A DNA stretch of 64,000 nt from JAHJQQ01 sp963737555 (GTDB lineage: Bacteria > Pseudomonadota > Gammaproteobacteria > Thiohalobacterales > Thiohalobacteraceae): NCBI GenBank assembly GCA_963737555.1, contig CAVTTB010000001.1, positions 248,001 to 312,000 on the forward strand, read 5' to 3'. Within the stretch, counting starts at the first letter, position 1, and each line of letters opens with the position of its first letter. Below are positions 20,996-32,000 of this stretch, piece after piece. The notes under the pieces are model-generated. The model was not told where the DNA came from. It saw only the letters and a program-made list of their open reading frames with translations, and did not search any database. The translations under genes were made by a program, and so were the position numbers.

Positions 20996-21920
20996 GTGAG
21001 CGACGAAACTCCAGTAGAAATCCATGCCACCGACCTGATCGAGATCGAACGTTTCCTCGATGCGATCTGGATGGAGAGCGGCCTCAGTGAGCACACCCTG
21101 GCGGCGTATCGCAACGATCTGCGGGGCTTCGCGCTGTGGCTCGCGGCCGGCGTCGACGTGCGCCTGACGGCGGCGTCGCGCGAGCATCTATCCGCGTATC
21201 TGGCGCATCGTCACAGTACCGGCAACAAGGCGCGCAGTGCGGCGCGATTGTTGTCCAGCCTGCGGCGGTTTTACCGCTATCTGGTGCGCGAGAACCGGCT
21301 CCAGGACGATCCCAGTGCGCGCATCGATTCACCCAAACTCGGTCGGCCGTTGCCCAAGTCCTTGAGTGAGGCGCAGGTCGACGCCTTACTGGCCGCCCCC
21401 GATCCGAAACAGCCCTTGGGCCTGCGCGACCGCGCCATGCTGGAGGTGTTGTATGCCTGCGGCTTGCGCGTCTCCGAACTGATCGATCTGACGGTCGAGC
21501 AACTCAATCTGCGCCAGGGTGTGGTGCGCGTGTTGGGCAAGGGCAGCAAGGAGCGTCTGGTGCCGCTTGGGCGAGGAGGCGATGAACTGGCTGCAGACCT
21601 ATATCAGCGAGGCGCGGCCTGCGCTGTTGCATAGTCAGGTCAGTGATTTTGTCTTTCCCGGGCGCGGCGGTGAGGCGATGACGCGGCAGGCCTTCTGGTA
21701 TCGCATCAAAGACTATGCGCGCAAGGCCGAGATTCGCACCTCGTTGTCGCCACACACGCTGCGCCATGCCTTCGCCACCCATCTGGTCAATCATGGCGCC
21801 GATCTGCGGGTGGTGCAGCTGCTGCTCGGTCACAGCGACTTGTCCACCACGCAAATCTATACCCACGTCGCCCGTGAACGGCTGCGTGAGCTGCATGCTC
21901 AGCATCATCCGCGCGGGTAG
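20996..21920 (+). CDS. xerD: Site-specific tyrosine recombinase XerD, one frame break
   Basis: Works with XerC at dif to resolve chromosome dimers at division. Residues about 15-105 form the core-binding SAM-like domain (IERFLDAIWMESGLSEHTLA). The catalytic part shows CGLRVSELIDLT (first Arg), GKGSKERLVPLG (Lys), SPHTLRHAFATHLVNHGADL (His, Arg), LLGHSDLSTTQIYTHV (His, Tyr nucleophile). The frame breaks near 21575 after LVPLG, and the second frame carries on from EEAMNWLQTY. Start is GTG at 20996. The next gene is dsbC, the same order as E. coli xerD-dsbC. Length is about 307 residues. Confidence 0.92.
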
Positions 21921-22141
21921 GATGTTGGCAGGAATCCTGGGTATATCTCTGTAGGAACAGACAACATTTACCACGCATTGCGGACTCCGGTCGCGAATAA
22001 ATCCAGCAGCTTATGGAACTTCCGTGAACAGGTATGCTCCTATCAGGGCGGGGCTTATATGACCGTTTGCCGTCGTCCCGACAATCCGGGACAATGGCGC
22101 CCACTCATGATCTTGATCTCAATGGACAACGCGGATTTTTT

Positions 22142-22876
22142 ATGACCTATTTGAAACGTATCGCAGTACTCTGGATTTGTCTGGTTTCCACTTCGATCGC
22201 TGGCGTGGCCTTCGCCGCCGACGATCACCCGGCCATCCGCAACGCTTTGAACGGCATCATGCCGGGCAGCGCACCGGACAAAATCCAGGCCAGCCCGATC
22301 CCCGGTTTGTTCGAGGTCACCTTCGGACCGCAGGTGTTTTATATGAGCGAAGATGGCCGCTTCATGGTGCAAGGTCATGTCTTCGATATCACCACGCGCA
22401 AGGATCTCACCGAGACGCGCCAGGGCGAATTGCGTAATACGGCGATCAACAAGATCGGCGAGGAGAACATGCTGATCTTCCCGGCGAAGAATCCGAAACA
22501 TACGGTCACCGTGTTCACCGATATCGATTGCGGCTACTGTCGCAAGCTGCACAGTGAAATTAAAGAGACCAATGACCTCGGTATCACCGTGCGCTATTTG
22601 TTCTTCCCGCGCTCGGGTCCGAACACCGAGTCGTATTACAAGGCGGAAACAGTGTGGTGCTCGGACAATCGCCAACAGGCGCTGACCGATGCCAAGAGCG
22701 GCAAGGATCTGCCGCGCAAGACCTGCAAGAATCCTATCGATCAGCATATGGCGTTGGTGCAAGCGCTCGGCTTGCAAGGCACGCCGGCGATTGTCATGGA
22801 AGACGGACGGATGGTGCCCGGCTATATGCCGGCCAAGCAGCTCGAAGCGGTTCTGGAAGGTAAGATGCAGCCGTAG
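22142..22876 (+). CDS. dsbC: Periplasmic disulfide isomerase DsbC
   Basis: Dimeric thioredoxin-fold isomerase that corrects wrong disulfides in the periplasm. Start at 22142 gives a signal peptide (residues about 1-24, ending AFAAD); the longer open frame from 22034 has no signal peptide at its start. Residues about 25-90 form the dimerisation domain (FEVTFGPQVFYMSEDGRFMV). The catalytic domain has FTDIDCGYCRKLH, the CxxC site, and the cis-proline block LQGTPAIVMEDGRMVPGY. A second cysteine pair (WCSDN and KTCKN) is the structural disulfide. 244 residues, intact. Confidence 0.93.
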   Translation: MTYLKRIAVLWICLVSTSIAGVAFAADDHPAIRNALNGIMPGSAPDKIQASPIPGLFEVTFGPQVFYMSEDGRFMVQGHVFDITTRKDLTETRQGELRNTAINKIGEENMLIFPAKNPKHTVTVFTDIDCGYCRKLHSEIKETNDLGITVRYLFFPRSGPNTESYYKAETVWCSDNRQQALTDAKSGKDLPRKTCKNPIDQHMALVQALGLQGTPAIVMEDGRMVPGYMPAKQLEAVLEGKMQP

Positions 22877-22909
22877 GTCAGGGTGAAAATACATTTGTAG
22901 GAGCGGCCT

Positions 22910-22975
22910 GTAGCCTGGGTTGAGCAGGTACGCGCAAATCCGGGTTTCACTCCGTTCAACCGCACGCTACGAGGT
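22910..22975. repeat. Dispersed GTAGCCTGGGT-type repeat, partial
   Basis: Starts GTAGCCTGGGTTGAG, the same end as the element at 59276-59429, and continues with AATCCGGGTTTCACTCCGTT. Sits between the convergent dsbC and cnoX genes. Confidence 0.5.
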
Positions 22976-22986
22976 GCGACAGATGT

Positions 22987-23851
22987 TCAGTGCAACAGCG
23001 TGAACATCAGCGAGCGATAGCGATTCACCAGCGCCCCGCTGTTGCCCAGTAATTCAAACACCGCCAATAAACCCTTGCGTCCGGCGTCGTCGCCATAACG
23101 TCGGTCACGGCGCAGGATTTCCAGATACTGTTCCAACGCAGCTTCCACATCGCCGGCCAGAGCCAGCTCCGCGGCGAGCTGTTCGCGCGCCTGCAGGTCG
23201 TCGCCGTTCTGCGCGATGCGCTGTTCCAATGTCGCCCTATCGGGCGCGTCGCCGAGGCGCTTGGAAAACTCCAGCAACGCGGCGTAGCGGCGCAGCTCGG
23301 CACTCTCGCGGATATCGCGCGGCATAGCCGTGAAGGCCTGCTCCGCTTCATCGGTCAATCCCGCTTCCATGGCCGTGCGCACATAATCGAGTTGCGCACG
23401 CGGATTGTCCGGGTCGTTTTGCGCGGCCTCGCGCAGCAGGGTCAACGCGGCGCTCGATATCGCCGCTGGCGGCGAGCTGTGCCGCCTGTTCGCGCACGGT
23501 ATCCGATTCACGCGCGACATATTTATCCAAGAGCGTGCGCAGGGTGGATTCGGTCTGCGCGGCAAGAATCTCTTCGACGACTTCGCCATCACGGAACAGC
23601 TTCATGGTCGGGATGCTGCGGATGTTGTGCAGCTTGGTCAGCTCACGTTCGCTATCGGTGTTGATCTTGGCGAGCAGGAATTTCCCCTGATACTCGGCGG
23701 CCAGCTTCAATAAAATTGGCAACTGCATCTTGCACGGCCCACACCAGTCCGCCCAGAAATCCACCAGTACCGGCACCTGTCGGGAGTTCTCGATCACGAG
23801 CTGTGCGTAGTTGGCCTGGGTGACTTCAACAACGTTGGGTGCAGCGGTCAT
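22987..23851 (-). CDS. cnoX: CnoX/YbbN-type chaperedoxin, one frame break
   Basis: Thioredoxin-fold holdase that protects proteins from oxidative damage. An N-terminal thioredoxin domain (about 1-110) has the redox motif WADWCGPCKM and the cis-proline RSIPTMKLF. The C-terminal half is TPR-like (DPDNPRAQLDYVRTAMEAGL, then LQAREQLAAELALAGDVEAA). The frame breaks near 23455 after AASGDIE. The second frame runs AALTLLREAAQN to the stop. About 287 residues, like E. coli (284). Unlike E. coli CnoX with SxxC, both cysteines are present here, so redox activity is possible. Confidence 0.85.
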
Positions 23852-23993
23852 GGTTATTCCTGTGCGTTTTGTTTAGGGCTAATGCATGGAGGTGTCGGGG
23901 TCACACGGTGCGTGTAATTTTCGCGCCGACCAACTTTACCATCTCACGCATTACGGTACACTCCTGCCACGACAACTCTACGGGAATAGGACG

Positions 23994-25290
23994 ATGCGCA
24001 AGGAAACCTGGCTGCAACGGGAAATGCTCGACTGGCAGGCCGAAAATCTGCTCAGCGAACAGCAGGCGCAGGCGATCCTGGCGCGCTACGCCACGCGTGG
24101 CAGTCATCTCGCGCGCACGCTCTTTTCGGTGATCGGCGCGGTGGTATTCGGTTTGGGCGTGATCCTGTTCTTCGCCTGGAACTGGGCCTCGATGGGGCAT
24201 CTCAGCAAGCTCGGTGTGATCTTCACTGCGTTGCTCACCGCGCATTTCGCCGGCGCGTATTACCGTCAGCGCGGCCAGCTCGCGCTCGGCGAAGGGCCTG
24301 TCGGCGCTGGGCACCTTGCTGTTCGGCAGCGGCATTTTTCTCATTTCGCAGATCTATCACATCGACGAGCATTATCCGAATGCATTCCTGGTGTGGGGCA
24401 GTGGTGCGCTGCTGTTGGCGTGGGCATTACCGTCGGTGGTGCAGGGCGTGATCGCCTGTATCCTCTATGCGCTGTGGCTGTCGTTCGAGCTGCTGCATTT
24501 TCAGACCTCGTTCGAATGGGCCGCGCCGCTGCTCGCCGTTACGCTGCTGCCGCTGGCCTGGCTGCAACGCTCGCGTCTGTTGTTCCGTCTGGCGTTGCTC
24601 ACGGCCGTGTATGCACTGCTGGTGGCGCTGCTGCACCGACCCGATCACCGCGTGTTCGTCGATTGCATGCTGATCGCGTTCACGCTGGTGGCGGTCAGTC
24701 CGATGATCCGCCGCAGCGCCTTCCCGGCGGTGGCGGATATCCCGCGCGACATTGGCTATGCCGGTTATCTGGTGCTGCTGGTGGTGTTGGCCTTCCGCGA
24801 AGGTGCCCGTCTGCTGCACTGGGCGTCGGCGCAGAGTTCCACCCACGACGCTATCCATAGCGTCTATTTTTACGTGTTGGCAGGCATGGCGCTGTTGGCG
24901 GCGTTCGGTGCGATCCGCACGGTTGCGCAGGCGCGCCCCGTGGCGCGGGTGAATTTCGCGATCCTGCTGCTCACAACGCTTCTCGTGGTGCTGGCCAGTG
25001 AAGGTGTGTGGATGACCGACTATGCGTTGTGGGTGTGGGCCAATGTCGCAGCACTCGCGCATGCGGTGTTGTGGATCATCGATGGCGCGCATACCCAGCA
25101 GAGCCGTAAGGTCACGCTGGCCTGCCTGCTGTTCGCGGCGATCGCGATCCCGCGTTTCCTGGATTTGTTCGACAGCCTGCTGATGCGTTCGCTGATGTTC
25201 CTGGCGCTCGGTGCCGGCTTATTCCTGGTGGGTAATTTTTATCAGCGCCAGAAAACCCCGGTGGCAGCTTCCACGGAGGTGCCGGCATGA
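23994..25290 (+). CDS. DUF2157 polytopic membrane protein, one frame break
   Basis: Predicted inner-membrane protein with a cytoplasmic N-terminus (WLQREMLDWQAENLLSEQQA) followed by about a dozen hydrophobic segments. The first helices read VIGAVVFGLGVILFFAWNWA, matching DUF2157. The frame breaks near 24305 after GQLALGEG, and the second frame starts LSALGTLLFGSGIFLISQIYH. The stop overlaps the next gene by ATGA, showing tight coupling. Members often pair with a GDYXXLXY protein, as here. Function unknown. Confidence 0.75.
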
Positions 25291-26351
25291 GAACGCTGGC
25301 GATTATTCTCGCGATTGTGGCGCAGGCCGCGGCGTTGGGTTGGGTGGTGCTGGAACGCGAAACCGTGTTGCGCAGTGGCAGCGTGGTGTATCTGCGCACG
25401 GCACCGGTCGACCCGCGCGATGTGTTCCGCGGCGATTACGTGCGACTGTCGTACGACATCAACCGTATTCCGCTGGCATTGGCCGATGCGACGCTGCGTG
25501 AGCAGAAGGACCGCGAGGCGGTTCGTGTCTATGCCAGTCTGGCCGTGGATGCGAACGGTATCGCCAGTGTCACGGCGCTGCACACGCAGCCGCCGGCCGA
25601 GGGTTTGTACCTGCGCGGTTACACCACCCACGATTGGCAGTTGCAGGCCAGCGATCAGGAGATTGCCGTGAAGTTCGGCATCGAAAAATTGTTTGTCGAG
25701 CAAGGCGCCGGTCTGGCCATCGAAGAGCGACGCGGTACGCGCGATGGCTGGCAGACGCCGATGGAAGTTGCAGTCACCGTCGGCGACAACGGCATTGGCG
25801 TGATTCGTGAGCATCGCTGGGCGCAAATCGCCACGCGTCTGGAGGTGCTCAATCCACCGCAGGACGCTGATCGCAACAACCCGCCCAGCCCGCGGCTGCG
25901 CTTCTCCATCCGCAACGACGCCAACACACCCTTAGTCCTGGTCAATCCCGGCAATGATTGCGGCTTGGAGTTGCTGCCTGTCGATGGCCAGGCGTTTGCG
26001 ATGCTCACGGATGAATGCAGCGACGTGGTTGCCAATGCGGCTGATGTGGTGACGCTCGCGCCGGGCGAAATCTATGTCCGCGAGATCGATACGGCCGATC
26101 CGCGCTGGCATATCCGCATGACCGACGCTACTAAGCAAACCTTCAGCGGCGAACTCGGCAAGCTCAATGGTTGGCAGCGCTTCCGCTTGGTTTACCGCTC
26201 GCCGGAAAACGCCGAAGCACTGTCCAGTGCGGCAGCGCCGGTTGGATCGGCACACTCAGCAGCGCGGCCTTCAGCAATCGTGGTCGCGTGGATTGATTCA
26301 ACCAAGCCGTGCGCAGCGTGGCAATCTCCCAAGCCCGGTGCCATCGTTTAA
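25287..26351 (+). CDS. GDYXXLXY domain protein
   Basis: Membrane-anchored protein with a single N-terminal hydrophobic helix (TLAIILAIVAQAAALGWVVL) and a periplasmic domain. It contains the family signature RGDYVRLSY near residue 50, preceded by VDPRDVF. The C-terminal 160 residues are an added beta-rich stretch (RLRFSIRNDANTPLVLVNPG, then VYRSPENAEALSS) not usual in short members. Pairs with the DUF2157 gene through an ATGA overlap. The role is not known. The last 30 residues look loosely conserved, so the true C-terminus may differ. Confidence 0.75.
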   Translation: MRTLAIILAIVAQAAALGWVVLERETVLRSGSVVYLRTAPVDPRDVFRGDYVRLSYDINRIPLALADATLREQKDREAVRVYASLAVDANGIASVTALHTQPPAEGLYLRGYTTHDWQLQASDQEIAVKFGIEKLFVEQGAGLAIEERRGTRDGWQTPMEVAVTVGDNGIGVIREHRWAQIATRLEVLNPPQDADRNNPPSPRLRFSIRNDANTPLVLVNPGNDCGLELLPVDGQAFAMLTDECSDVVANAADVVTLAPGEIYVREIDTADPRWHIRMTDATKQTFSGELGKLNGWQRFRLVYRSPENAEALSSAAAPVGSAHSAARPSAIVVAWIDSTKPCAAWQSPKPGAIV

Positions 26352-26428
26352 AGATTGCCGCGTCGCTGCGCTTCTCGCAATGACGGCTTAGTCAGGCCTT
26401 CTACACTATAGTCGCCGCCGCGAAATGA

Positions 26429-28043
26429 TTATGCCTTGCTGCCGCCCGTCATACTCAACGCCACCGCCTCGGCGACCTTGATGCCATCCACCGCCGAGGA
26501 CAGGATGCCGCCCGCATAACCCGCGCCTTCGCCGGTCGGATACAGCCCGCGTGTATTCAAGCTCTGAAAATCGTCATTGCGTTTGATGCGGATCGGCGAC
26601 GAGGTGCGCGTTTCGACGCCGGTCAGCACCGCATCGTGCATGGCAAAGCCTTTGATCTTTTTGTCGAAGGCGGGCAGCGCCTCGCGGATGGCCGCGATCG
26701 CGTAGTCCGGCAGTGCGGTGCTGAGATCGCACAGATGCACGCCGGGTGTGTAGGACGGTGTGACCGAGCCCAATTTTGTCGAGGGACGGCCGGCCAGAAA
26801 ATCACCGACCAATTGCCCGGGCGCCTGGTAATTGCCGCCGCCCAGCTCGAACGCGCGTTCCTCCCAATGACGTTGGAAGTCGATGCCCGCCAGCGGACCG
26901 CCCGGATAATCTTCCGGCGTGATGCCGACCACGATGCCGCTGTTGGCGTTGCGCTCGTTGCGCGAATATTGGCTCATGCCATTGGTGACGACACGCCCCG
27001 GTTCCGAGGCGGCCGCCACCACCGTGCCGCCGGGACACATGCAGAAACTGTACACCGAACGGCCATTGCTGCAGTGATGCACCAGCTTGTAATCGGCGGC
27101 GCCGAGCAGCGGATCGCCGGCGTGCTTGCCAAAGCGGCAGCGTGTCGATCAGCGATTGCGGGTGTTCGATGCGAAAGCCGATGGAAAACGGTTTGGCTTC
27201 GATATAGACGCCGCGCTCATGGAGCATCTTGAAGGTGTCGCGCGCGCTGTGACCGATGGCCAGCACGACATGATCGGTGGCAATGCGTTCGCCGCTGGCA
27301 AGCATCACGCCGCGCACTTGCCCATCGTTCGATATCGAAATCATCCACCCGCGATTCAAAGCGAATCTCACCGCCGAGTGCCTCGATGGTCGCGCGCATG
27401 TTTTCCACCATGCCCACCAGCCGGAAGGTGCCGATGTGCGGCTTGCTGACATAGAGAATTTCCGGCGGCGCGCCGGCCTTGACGAATTCCGTGAGCACCT
27501 TGCGGCCGTGATGTTGCGGATCCTTGATCTGACTGTACAGCTTGCCGTCGGAGAACGTGCCCGCGCCGCCTTCGCCGAACTGCACGTTGGATTCCGGATT
27601 GAGCACGCCTTGCCGCCACAGGCGCGAAGGTATCCTTGGTGCGTTCGCGCACTGCTTTGCCGCGTTCCAGCACAATCGGGCGAAATCCCAACTGCGCCAG
27701 GATCAACGCGGCAAACAAGCCCGCCGGCCCCAGGCCGATCACCACCGGGCGCGAAGTCAGATTGGCAGGCGCCTGCGCGACGAAATGATATTCAGTGTCC
27801 GGCGTGAGCGAGCAATGCGGGTTGTTCGCCTGCCGCTTGAGCACGGCCGCCTCATTGTTGACCTCAACGTCCAGCGTATACACGGCAATGATCGCCTTCG
27901 GCTTGCGCGCATCATGCCCGCTGCGGGCGATGCTATAGCCAAGCAAATCCTCCGGCGGAATCCCCAACTGTTCGAGGATCGCGAGCTTGAGCGCGCCTTC
28001 GCTGTGGTTGAGGGGGGAGACGGATTTCGGTCAAACGCAGCAT
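26429..28043 (-). CDS. FAD-dependent oxidoreductase (COG2509 type), four frame breaks
   Basis: Cytoplasmic flavoprotein of about 537 residues, in the same broad family as uncharacterised FAD-dependent dehydrogenases. In order: MLRLTEIRLPL and HSEGALKLAILEQLG; NAD/FAD-binding VVIGLGPAGLFAALILAQLG; FGEGGAGTFSDGKLYSQIKD; HVVLAIGHSARDTFKMLHER; MCPGGTVVAAASEPGRVVTN; and GLYPTGEGAGYAGGILSSAV. Frame breaks fall near 28010 (a run of six G), 27640, 27330 and 27130. The density, four in 1.6 kb, is higher than in neighbours and could mean a pseudogene. Conservation on both sides of every break favours error. Not linked to a clear operon. Substrate unknown. Confidence 0.7.
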
Positions 28044-28233
28044 GTACGGAGGGTCCGGTGGGTGTGCTCGGTTCCGCGAGGTGCAGTCGGGGTATTTTAG
28101 CGCAAGTTGGGGTGATTGCCGGTGTGGGCATGAATTCCGTTCCTTAGGCGCGCCAGGGTATTGTCGTTCTCTGCTTGCCCCCTAACCCAATCTAATCACG
28201 TCAACACTCGGGCAGCGCCCATTTCCGTGCCTA

Positions 28234-29080
28234 TCAGCCCCGCAGCGCTTGGTTGCGCGTCGAGCGTTCTCTTCGGTGCCGGATGGCGATGTCGTTGAGC
28301 TGTTTGAGCCGGTCAGCGGTCGCCTTGGGGCAGGTTCATGTGGATGAGCCACTCGGCGTTCAGGCTTTCGATGTTGGCGAGCACCAGCAGTTGTTCGAGG
28401 GTGGCGTGTTCGCGCATGTTGCCTTCCAACGTGGGGTTGGCGTCGCGCCACTGTTTGGCGGTCAGGCCGAAGAGGGCGACGTTGAGTACGTCGGCCTCGC
28501 TGGCATAGGTGACGGCGGCCTGCGCGGGTGTGACGGCGGTCGGTATCAGGTGCGTTTTGATGGCGTCGGTGTGGATGCGGTAGTTGAGCTTGGACAGGGT
28601 GCGATTCAGATCCAGGCGAGCGACAGGCGGCGGTTCTCGTCTTCCTTGGGGAGGCGCTGGAATTCCTTGATGAGATAGAGCTTAAACTCGACCGATATCC
28701 AGGAAGGCGAATTCGAAGGCAATGTCCCGGTGGGCGTAGGTGCCGCCGTAACGGCCAGCCTTGGGAAATGGCCAGGCCGATGGCGTTTGTCTTCTCGATC
28801 CACTGTTTAGGGGTGAGCGCGAAGCTGTTCAGTCCAAGCCTGCATTTTAATCCCGTCGAATTCGACGGGATTAAAATCGGGGTTGTTGAGCTGCTCCCAG
28901 ATGCCCAGGAAATCTTGACGGTGTTGCGGTTCCTGAGCCAGTTGCGCATCCAGATCGTTGGTGCGGTCGGGCATTCTTGACGCGGGCGATGTCGGTTAGA
29001 CAGATGTAGTCCTTTTCCTTCTCCGACAGCACGGTGATAGCAGTTCCCTGTACATCGATAATGGTCTTCTTGGCAGTCAT
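28234..29080 (-). pseudogene. KilA-N domain protein, shattered by at least seven frame breaks
   Basis: The start MTAKKTIIDVQGTAITVLSE, then ICLTDIARVKN, is the N-terminus of standalone KilA-N proteins. In changing frames the homology continues: MRNWLRNRNTV, FLGIWEQLNNPDFNPVEFDG, GLNSFALTPKQWIEKTNAIG, YGGTYAHRDIAFEF, WISVEFKLYLIKEFQRL, LNYRIHTDAIKTHLIP, HATLEQLLVLANIESLNAEW and finally STRNQALRG at the stop. KilA-N proteins bind DNA and are common in phages and mobile islands. It starts in frame directly behind the AddA reading frame with no stop between. Real decay is plausible here given the density of breaks. Total about 281 codons. Confidence 0.6.
28844..28877. repeat. Perfect 34-bp palindrome inside the KilA-N gene
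   Basis: Bases 28844-28860 and 28861-28877 are exact reverse complements with no spacer, centred on GAATTC. The sequence is also coding for DFNPVEFDGIKM in the KilA-N frame, so it may be partly a by-product of conserved residues. Confidence 0.9.
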
Positions 29081-32000
29081 GGTTTTCATCCTTGAAAAGT
29101 CAGACGGTAGTGGGTCGTGTAACCCGTAGCCATTGTAGTCTCCAGGCAAATCCTCCTTCAACCGTATTACCTTCACCAACACTCGACACTGTGTGAATAA
29201 AATACTGGCGCGTACACGGCGCGTCGGCCAAAGCTTGCGCACGCCGTCGGCATAGAGATTCAATTGTTCACGATAGGCCAGCGCAGTGGCTTTGGCCTGG
29301 GCGGCGTCGATGTTGTGAGTTTTGTAATCGATGATGTGGGCGGTGTCGGCACTGAGCAGCAAGCGGTCGATGATGCCGTCGACCAAGGCGGCGCCGGCGA
29401 AATATTGCAGCGGCACTTCGGCGTAGACGGCTTCATACGCGTTGGCATCGAACAGCGCGGCGAGTTGCGGGTCTTGAATGACGGCCTCGGCTTCTTGCAA
29501 CCAGTCGGCGAGTTCGGCGTCGTTGCTATCGCGTTGCATTTCGCGGGCGAGGCCTGCGAGTAATTGCGTGCGGGTGCGTGTCGGTGATGTGGTCAGCCAT
29601 TCCAACAGGCGATGAATGCCGACGCCGCGACGGCGGCCATCGGGATCGGTGACGTTGTGGATGTCATGCTCGATGAGGCTGCGGCTGGGCGCGATGCGGA
29701 TCAGTCGCGGTGTTGGTGGTATCGGTAGACTCAAACGCGGGTCGATGTCTGGGCTTTGCGGTGCACTATGAACCACGTTCTCGACCGCGACGGCGTGCGT
29801 CGGTGCGGTGCCGCTTCGATGTATCCACGCGGCACCGGTGGCGAGTTGATTGTCCGTATCCCATTGCGCACGCAGCATCCCGTACCAGCCTTGTCCAGCC
29901 TTGTCCGGCGTGACGGCGGCGGAGACGATCAACAGTTGCCGCGCGCGGGTGAGGGCGACGTACAGCAGATTGGCCTCTTCGCGGCTTTCGGCGTGTTTCT
30001 GGCGTTCCAGCAGTGCTGTCGTGACACGGTCGCGACTGTCTTTGCGACCGACCAGCAAAAATGTCTCGGGGCGATCCTGTTCGGCGGGCCAGTCGGTGAG
30101 TGCCTGCCAGGCGCTGCGGTCGCGCGGTTTGCCGGCGCAGTCGGCGAGAAACACCACCGGCGCTTCCAAACCCTTGGCGCCGTGCACGGTGAGAAAACGC
30201 ACACGGTCGCCGGCGCCGGATTCGGGTGGCGCATCGTCGGGTGCATCGGTCGCGCGTTGGCGCAGATCGCTGAGTCGAGTGAGAAAATGCGGCAGGCTGG
30301 GATAACGGCCGCTGTCGATTTCCAAGGCGAGTTCGATGAAGCGGATCAGGTTGGCGCGCACGCGTGGCTTCAATACCGTTGTCGCGGCGGCTTCGAAGCG
30401 TTTGAGGATGTCGCCCTGGTGATAGATGCGATCCAAGAGATCGTGTACCGGTAGTTGCCCGACCCAGGTTTGCCACAGTGGCAACAGGCGTGCGGCACGC
30501 GCCAGCGGCGTATCGTTCGCGTGCGTGGGGCCACACACGAGCAGGCGTTCCATCCAGGAGGCGCCGGTGGTCTGCGCCAGCGTGATGAGGTCTTCATCGC
30601 GTGCGGCGAACAATGGTGAACGCAACACCTGCGCGAGGGCGAGGTTGTTGTGCGGTGCGATCAGTGTGTTGAGCAGGGCCTCCAGGTCGCGCACTTCGAG
30701 GCTGTCGAGCAAGGTGCCGCGTGCGGCGCCGAGATAGGGGATACCGGCATTGCGCAAGGCGGTTTCGTAGGTGCTGGCGTGGGTGCGCGTGCGCAAGAGG
30801 ATGAGGATGTCGCTATAGCGTAGTGGCCGCGCGTCAGCGGCCGCGCCAATCAGTGTGCCGGCATCGATCAGCTCGCGGATGCGTTGCGCGATGCGGCCAG
30901 CCTCGCAGGTGTGCAGATCGTCAGCCGGTTGCGGACGTGGTTCCAGCAAGGGATTACGCAGTCCAACGCGCGGCGGTGTTTCAGCCGGCGGTTCCGGTTC
31001 CTCCAGGGGTGGCAGCAATTCCACCTGTCCCCAGAGTTCTTGATGATGTGTGCTGTGGAGAGGAAAGTCCGGCAGGATCTCGGCGAGCGGGCCGGCGCTG
31101 AAGGCGCGGTTGACGGCGTCGATGATGGCCGGGGCGGAACGTCGCGAGGCCTCCAGGCTGAAACGTTCGGCATTCAAGTGTTCTTCGAGGTAGGCGCTGG
31201 CGGCGGTGAGCAAACGCGCATCGGCACGGCGAAAACGGTAGATGGATTGTTTGGCATCGCCGACCAGAAATACGCTGCGCGGCCGCTCGGCGACGCTGGC
31301 GGCGAGTTCATCAAACAGCGGCAGCAATAAGCGCCATTGCGTCGGGTTGGTGTCCTGGAATTCGTCGATCAGAAAATGATCGATGCGCGCATCGAGTTTG
31401 TATTGCACCCAATGCGCCTGCTCACTGCCGTTGAGCAGGCGATAGGCGTGCCATTCCAGGTCGGCGAAATCCAAGACGCGTTGTTCGCGTTTGATGCGTT
31501 GATAGTGTTCGAGCAGACGCTGACCGGCGCGGTGCCAGGCGAGGTTCAACGAAAGTGCGGCGAGGCGTGCGAGTTGATCGTGGGTGTCCTGCAGTTCGTT
31601 GCAGAGTGTCTCGTGGAGTTCCAGAAAACGCGCAGCGCCGGCACTGCCGAGGGCTGTTTCCAGCGCCTTGCTGGGCTTGCGTGCGCGCGGCTCGCCGGCG
31701 GCGGTGAGCAGGGCGCGGCTAACGCGTTTCAGACGTTCCTCGACAGGCGCGGTTGTCTCGAGTCCTGCCAATAGACTGGCCTGATGTTCCAGATTGGTTT
31801 TATTGACGTGCTTGCCCAGCAGTGCGGCGAATTCGCTGAGCCGTTCGGTGCGCAGGGGGCTGAAGAATTGCGTGGCCGGATCGCAATCCGGTGCGATGCC
31901 GAACAAGCCGCGGCAACGCGCCTCGGCATGGGCCAGGGTATCGGTATGACCCGCGGTATAGGCCCACCAGTCGATGCGCTGTTGTAGAAAACTGTTCAGG

